Shown one piece after another: positions 61,301 to 64,000 of a stretch of 64,000 nt of DNA (the first letter of the stretch is position 1; every line of letters starts with the position of its first letter). The position numbers were made by a program, and so were the translations under genes. The stretch covers positions 28,295,535-28,359,534 of the forward strand of contig NW_025335317.1 in assembly GCF_004798865.1 (NCBI RefSeq), in the 5' to 3' direction. A model generated the notes under the pieces. It did no database searches and was not told the origin of the DNA. It saw only the letters and a program-made list of their open reading frames with translations. Origin of the DNA: Varanus komodoensis (Eukaryota > Chordata > Lepidosauria > Squamata > Varanidae).

Positions 61301-63918
61301 AGAGACACTTTGGTCTTGTGTTGTTTCTGCTGCTGCAAATTGTAATGTATTTAATCAACTTCTCACATTATCATTCTAAATTGCATTTTACCATTTTTGT
61401 TTTTTTGGGAGAAAACCCCTTAAATTATTAAAGCAGAGTGCAACTGCATTAAATATTTCAATTTATATAAAAGAAAAGCATGCCAGGTCAGTAATGTAAC
61501 AGCCGGTGTGATTATGTCAGGAGCTGAGGTTCCTTAGAAACATAGAAACAGAGTGAGACAGAAGGGCCCAAGTGCAAGGCCTTGCACTTATCCACATTGA
61601 ATGTGATCCTGTTGTCCCCTGCCCACTTCCATAGTCTGTCCAGATCCTTCTGAATCTGGAAAACCTGCTCCTCAGTTGTGGTCACCACCCCCATTTTAGT
61701 AACATCTGCAAATTTAATCAGTAGACTGCTCACCCCCTCTTCCAGGTCATTGATGAAAAGATTGAACAGGATTAGTCCCAGGACAGAGCCCTGGGGAATC
61801 TCACTAGTTACCCTCTGCTTTCGGTTCATTAACCATGCCCTAATCCACTGGACAGTGCATTGGTTTATCCCCAAACTCCTCAATTTCTCAACTAGGATAT
61901 CATGCAGCACTTTGTCAAAGGCCTTGCTGAAATCCAGGTAAACCACATCCACTGCCAACCTTCCCTCCCTATCTAGGGTTACTGGATCTCTTGCTATTAT
62001 AAGCCTTTCCATTGTCTTTCCTGGAATGGACATAAGGCTGACTGGTCTGTAATTCTCCATGTCCCCTCTACTACCCTTTTTGAAAATTGGGACCACTGAC
62101 GCCACCCTCCAGTCCTCAGGGACCTCACCCATTTGCCACGAGGCCTCAAAATGGAGGCCAGAGGGCGTGAGAGAACCCCCACCAACTCCTGAAGTACCCT
62201 TGGGTGTAACCCATCAGGGCTTCTTCAAAGAGCCACAGACCATTTTCCTTGCCAACCATCCTTTATTGACCCAAAAGCACAAATCACCCAGAATGAATCT
62301 CTGAGCATGCACAGAGCAGTTTGTTGAACCCATCTGGTATTCACTTCCAGGAACTCTCCTTGTATGCGTGCCTGGGCCCCATTTCTTCAGGAGGGGCTTT
62401 CTGAAAGAAAGCATACCTCCTCTAATTGGGCTGCCCTCCTCCGCTAATGCCTCATCATGGTGTCAAGAGCCAGGGCTGCCTGGCCGGTGTCTGATAAACT
62501 CCCATGTTCAGGATCCCCTCCTGCCAGCTGGGTATTTTGGATATTCCCAGGAACTGCCTGTCTACCTGGGAAGTCTGGCCTTGAGATAAGTGCCTCTGCT
62601 TCTCTCAGTTTAGCGTCTTGGTATGACCCAACCCTCTCCCTTTCAGTTTCACATTCTCATTCTGATGAATCTCAGCCAGCAGACCTTTAAGAATGAGTCC
62701 CCATAGCAGTGATCCCTCTCACTCCCAACAGATTAAATACAGACTGGCCAATGGATGGATTTTGCTCATCTTTTCCAGTTCAATTTTAGAGGTGTGGGGG
62801 AAGAGGGTTTTCTGATATATATGAGGGAGTGAGAACACAGAATAGAAAGCATCCATAATAATTTTGGAATAGCAATGAATACACGGGAGTTTATCTAAGA
62901 TTGGGAGGTGTCCATTATTCTCAGTCTGTAACACTTTTACATGTATTCACTGATAAGTCTGTTTCTACGTTAACCTAGGATTTTTTAAAATCCACACAAA
63001 AAACTTCCATTTTAATAGGCATTTCAAATGGATTTTTCTTAAGTGCATTTTAAATTTTCTTCTATGGATAGGCTGGACATGCACATGGTAAGCATGTCAT
63101 GAACAGAGCCAGGGTCAGTCAAGATGGCCCAGGAGACAACTTCTGTGACTCGCTCTGTTTCTATGTTTCTAAATAAAGTTTGATACATTTGTAGTCAATA
63201 ATTATACCAGTCTGCAAATCTTCAAAAACTTGAAAGACTTGAGAATAACTTAAATTTCAGTCCACATATTTGTCTATGACAGGGCTTCCAATAAGGTACC
63301 TACAGAAACCTCCTTTTAAAGCTATTCCCATCCCCCTTTAAAAAACTGTTTTGAAAAAACCTTGGAAAATATTAGAGCTGCCTTCTTCCTCTCCCTTTCT
63401 AGCCTCTAAACTTGCTCTTCCTCTCTCCACTACCTCACAATTTTATTCCATTTCCAGCTCCTAGCCATAATATTTCTCACCCAACTTCACCTCTTTAGCT
63501 CACTTCTGACGAGACAGGTCCAGACAACAGTCATTATGTGTCTAGCCAGATCCATCATGGGAGCCATTTTGTGGTGGCATCAACAGCAATTTCTCAAGTT
63601 CCCAGATGTGCCCAAACCATTTGGAGACTCCTGACCTAGGAGTCATAGAACTAGTCTCTTCATATCTGGAATTGCACAGATTAAATTCTTCAAGCATACC
63701 CAGTAGCATCTAATGATTCCTAAAATTTGACTGCTATGCTATCTCAGGATAGAGACTGGCACTGTTTACATCTGGATAACACTTTGTGGTCTCTTTAATA
63801 ACAGCACAAGTTATTCCCGTAAATCTTCTTACCATTTGTTTCCTCACTGGCATTTGGAAAGTAGTTTGATTCATTTTGACTCTGAAATGACCTGCCAATA
63901 TTTTTTGTTTCATTTTCT
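46481..63918 (-). CDS. KNDC1: KNDC1 (very-KIND) Ras guanine-nucleotide exchange factor, 3' part, 15 exons
   Basis: Exons in transcript order: 63833-63918, 60554-60900, 57358-57451, 57161-57258, 56352-56560, 54732-54845, 54205-54352, 53770-53952, 51173-51295, 50059-50141, 49430-49580, 48089-48211, 47922-47981, 46945-47102 and 46481-46712 (TAA stop). All introns are GT-AG with matching phases, giving 735 residues without a stop. Residues about 1-145 are a polar acidic linker, about 145-210 a charged helical stretch, about 250-400 a RasGEF_N domain and about 455-690 the catalytic RasGEF domain. Human KNDC1 has about 1750 residues, so the N-terminal KIND domains lie outside the window. Family knowledge: neuronal, dendritic exchange factor for Ras that binds MAP2 and restrains dendrite growth. 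The neighbouring VENTX fits human 10q26.3. Exon edges are by eye; the 51295 and 63918 acceptors are the least certain. Confidence 0.92.
50299..50515 (+). mobile_element. tRNA-derived SINE in a KNDC1 intron
   Basis: 'agccagtgtagtgcggtggtt' head, 'gggttccagttccac' B-box region, 'gggccggtcacagactctca' core and 'gcaagatataaatgcaacaa' tail. Same strand sense as 15428-15735. Confidence 0.8.
51560..52500 (-). pseudogene. Unidentified coding-like remnant in a KNDC1 intron
   Basis: Between the KNDC1 exons at 53770 and 51295 the minus strand has long, protein-like open stretches that are not KNDC1 exons. One of about 125 codons ends near 52132 (it includes GISELLLGEADSCLFYWIKK). Another of about 100 codons runs about 51940-51640 and includes a zinc-ribbon-like CPVCGHL. 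They follow one another in order, separated by interruptions. This could be a decayed processed copy of a host gene or a decayed mobile-element gene. I do not recognise the protein. No poly(A) tail or flanking duplication was found. Confidence 0.4.
52773..52819. repeat. TG tract ending in alternating CG
   Basis: About 20 TG units, one interrupted by GA, followed by 'gcgcgcgcacacata'. Alternating purine-pyrimidine, inside a KNDC1 intron. Confidence 0.9.
53055..53285 (+). mobile_element. Old interspersed repeat in a KNDC1 intron
   Basis: 'gaaggccaagctggttaaga', 'taatgtcaaaaccagtacttt' and 'gaactggtagccagtacaaa' match a widespread reptile repeat ('TTAAATGTCAAAACCAGCACC..CCGGCAGCCAGTGCAG'). Decayed. 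Confidence 0.5.
54205..56560 (-). CDS. KNDC1: KNDC1 RasGEF_N domain exons
   Basis: Exons 56352-56560, 54732-54845 and 54205-54352. They encode the lead-in (MYIEKWGVETCNLIAVANLA, then TPVGLMAYLYSR) and the helical N-terminal module: FLEGYVHQFLFIFRYFCTQE, LLQFLLDRIRITLA, and ILQTWIEDCYTVDF near its end. RasGEF_N modules pack against the catalytic domain and stabilise its helical hairpin. Junction codons rebuild cleanly (AG|A for Arg, AA|T for Asn). Confidence 0.88.
56780..56880. mobile_element. Short inverted-repeat element in a KNDC1 intron
   Basis: 'tttgactacaactcctatcac' at the left and 'gagtccaacatcatctggag' at the right, loosely inverted. It is about 70 bases in total and has no coding content. 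Confidence 0.45.
57161..63918 (-). CDS. KNDC1: KNDC1 linker and helical exons (residues 1-208 of the visible part)
   Basis: Exons 63833-63918, 60554-60900, 57358-57451 and 57161-57258. The first two are rich in Asn, Ser and Glu and look disordered; the second, 347 bases, is the longest exon visible. The last two give a Lys/Glu-rich, probably coiled segment (EQLIMIETKNYRKSVKFYQR, then LEEMKSKVQFLELVKKYLQ). Phases run 2, 1, 0, 1, 0 across the junctions. The first base at 63918 completes a codon from an exon outside the window. Confidence 0.85.
58265..58366. repeat. GAAA microsatellite
   Basis: About 100 bases of GAAA units with a few GAGA interruptions, in a KNDC1 intron. It produces a spurious 'FLSFFLSFF' frame on the minus strand. 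Confidence 0.95.
59768..59835. repeat. GACA/GATA tetranucleotide tract
   Basis: Imperfect 'agatagacagacagtaaaca' units repeated over about 65 bases, in a KNDC1 intron. Confidence 0.8.
61533..62220 (-). mobile_element. CR1-type LINE in a KNDC1 intron, internally deleted
   Basis: The open minus-strand frame 61512-62132 contains RT motifs (ENYRPVSLMSIPGKTMERLI, VDVVYLDFSKAFDKVLHDIL, FNLFINDLEEGVSSLLIKFA), then NVDKCKALHLG, joined directly to the 3' tail. Almost all of the C-terminal region kept in the 38049 copy is missing here, so the two are complementary. Confidence 0.87.
62221..62730 (-). mobile_element. Possible solo LTR (fossil), related to the one at 1862-2545
   Basis: On the minus strand it begins TGTTGGGAGTGAG and has an AATAAA near its far end. 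It abuts a CR1 fragment (61533-62220). Parts resemble 1862-2545, suggesting one old LTR family. No internal region is present, and the right boundary is approximate. Confidence 0.35.
63063..63172 (+). mobile_element. CR1-type LINE 3' terminal fragment
   Basis: Plus-strand frame 'RLDMHMVSMS' followed by a 3' end and 'tctgtttctatgtttct' tail, matching the extreme 3' end of the copies at 18382, 38049 and 61533. About 110 bases, severely 5'-truncated. Confidence 0.75.
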
Positions 63919-64000
63919 CTGAAAATGGGGGAGAGGGAAACAGCTGATTACTCATGTATAAATGACATTTATAAAAGCCAAGTATAAGCACAGATACTGA

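Noticed and set aside
1-64000. CRISPR arrays, bacterial operons, rRNA genes
   Set aside because: No regularly spaced repeats or such genes; the DNA is clearly vertebrate nuclear sequence.

Overview
The window looks like vertebrate nuclear DNA, most likely from a squamate or another sauropsid. The evidence is GT-AG introns, AATAAA signals, many CR1, L2 and L3 type LINE fragments, tRNA-derived SINEs starting with a 'GTGGTGTAGTGGTTA' type head, and hAT and Tc1/mariner-type MITEs. No operon, CRISPR array or prokaryotic feature was seen.

Two protein genes can be assembled, both on the minus strand. (1) A complete VENT homeobox gene (VENTX) has three coding exons at 31855-32116, 30484-30734 and 29511-29837, giving 279 residues. 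It has a TATA-like box and a CpG island upstream and a polyadenylation signal at 29321-29326. (2) The 3' part of KNDC1 (very-KIND, a brain Ras guanine-nucleotide exchange factor) has fifteen exons from 63918 down to the stop at 46481. Together they give 735 residues covering a linker, a RasGEF_N domain and the catalytic RasGEF domain; the 5' exons lie beyond the window. The pairing and shared orientation match human 10q26.3 (KNDC1-UTF1-VENTX), except that no UTF1-like gene was found between them.

Layout: 1-29.3 kb is a gene-free flank downstream of VENTX, with repeats, a strong CTCF-like motif beside a CpG-richer patch (about 7.2-7.6 kb) and an orphan CpG island (about 17.4-17.7 kb). VENTX occupies 29.3-32.3 kb. 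The 32.3-46.5 kb spacer carries CR1 copies, a MITE and a possible broken coding remnant. KNDC1 fills 46.5-64 kb, and its introns hold a SINE, microsatellites, CR1 pieces, an LTR-like fossil and an unidentified coding-like remnant.

The most interesting signal is a perfect 33-nt inverted repeat. One copy lies just upstream of the VENTX TATA-like box and the other lies in intron 1. Each copy packs a CAGAC (Smad-type), a TCF/LEF-type and a GATA-type motif. Vent genes are known targets of BMP and Wnt signalling, so this is a plausible duplicated cis-element. Everything here was read by eye, so repeat boundaries are approximate unless terminal repeats or target-site duplications fix them.
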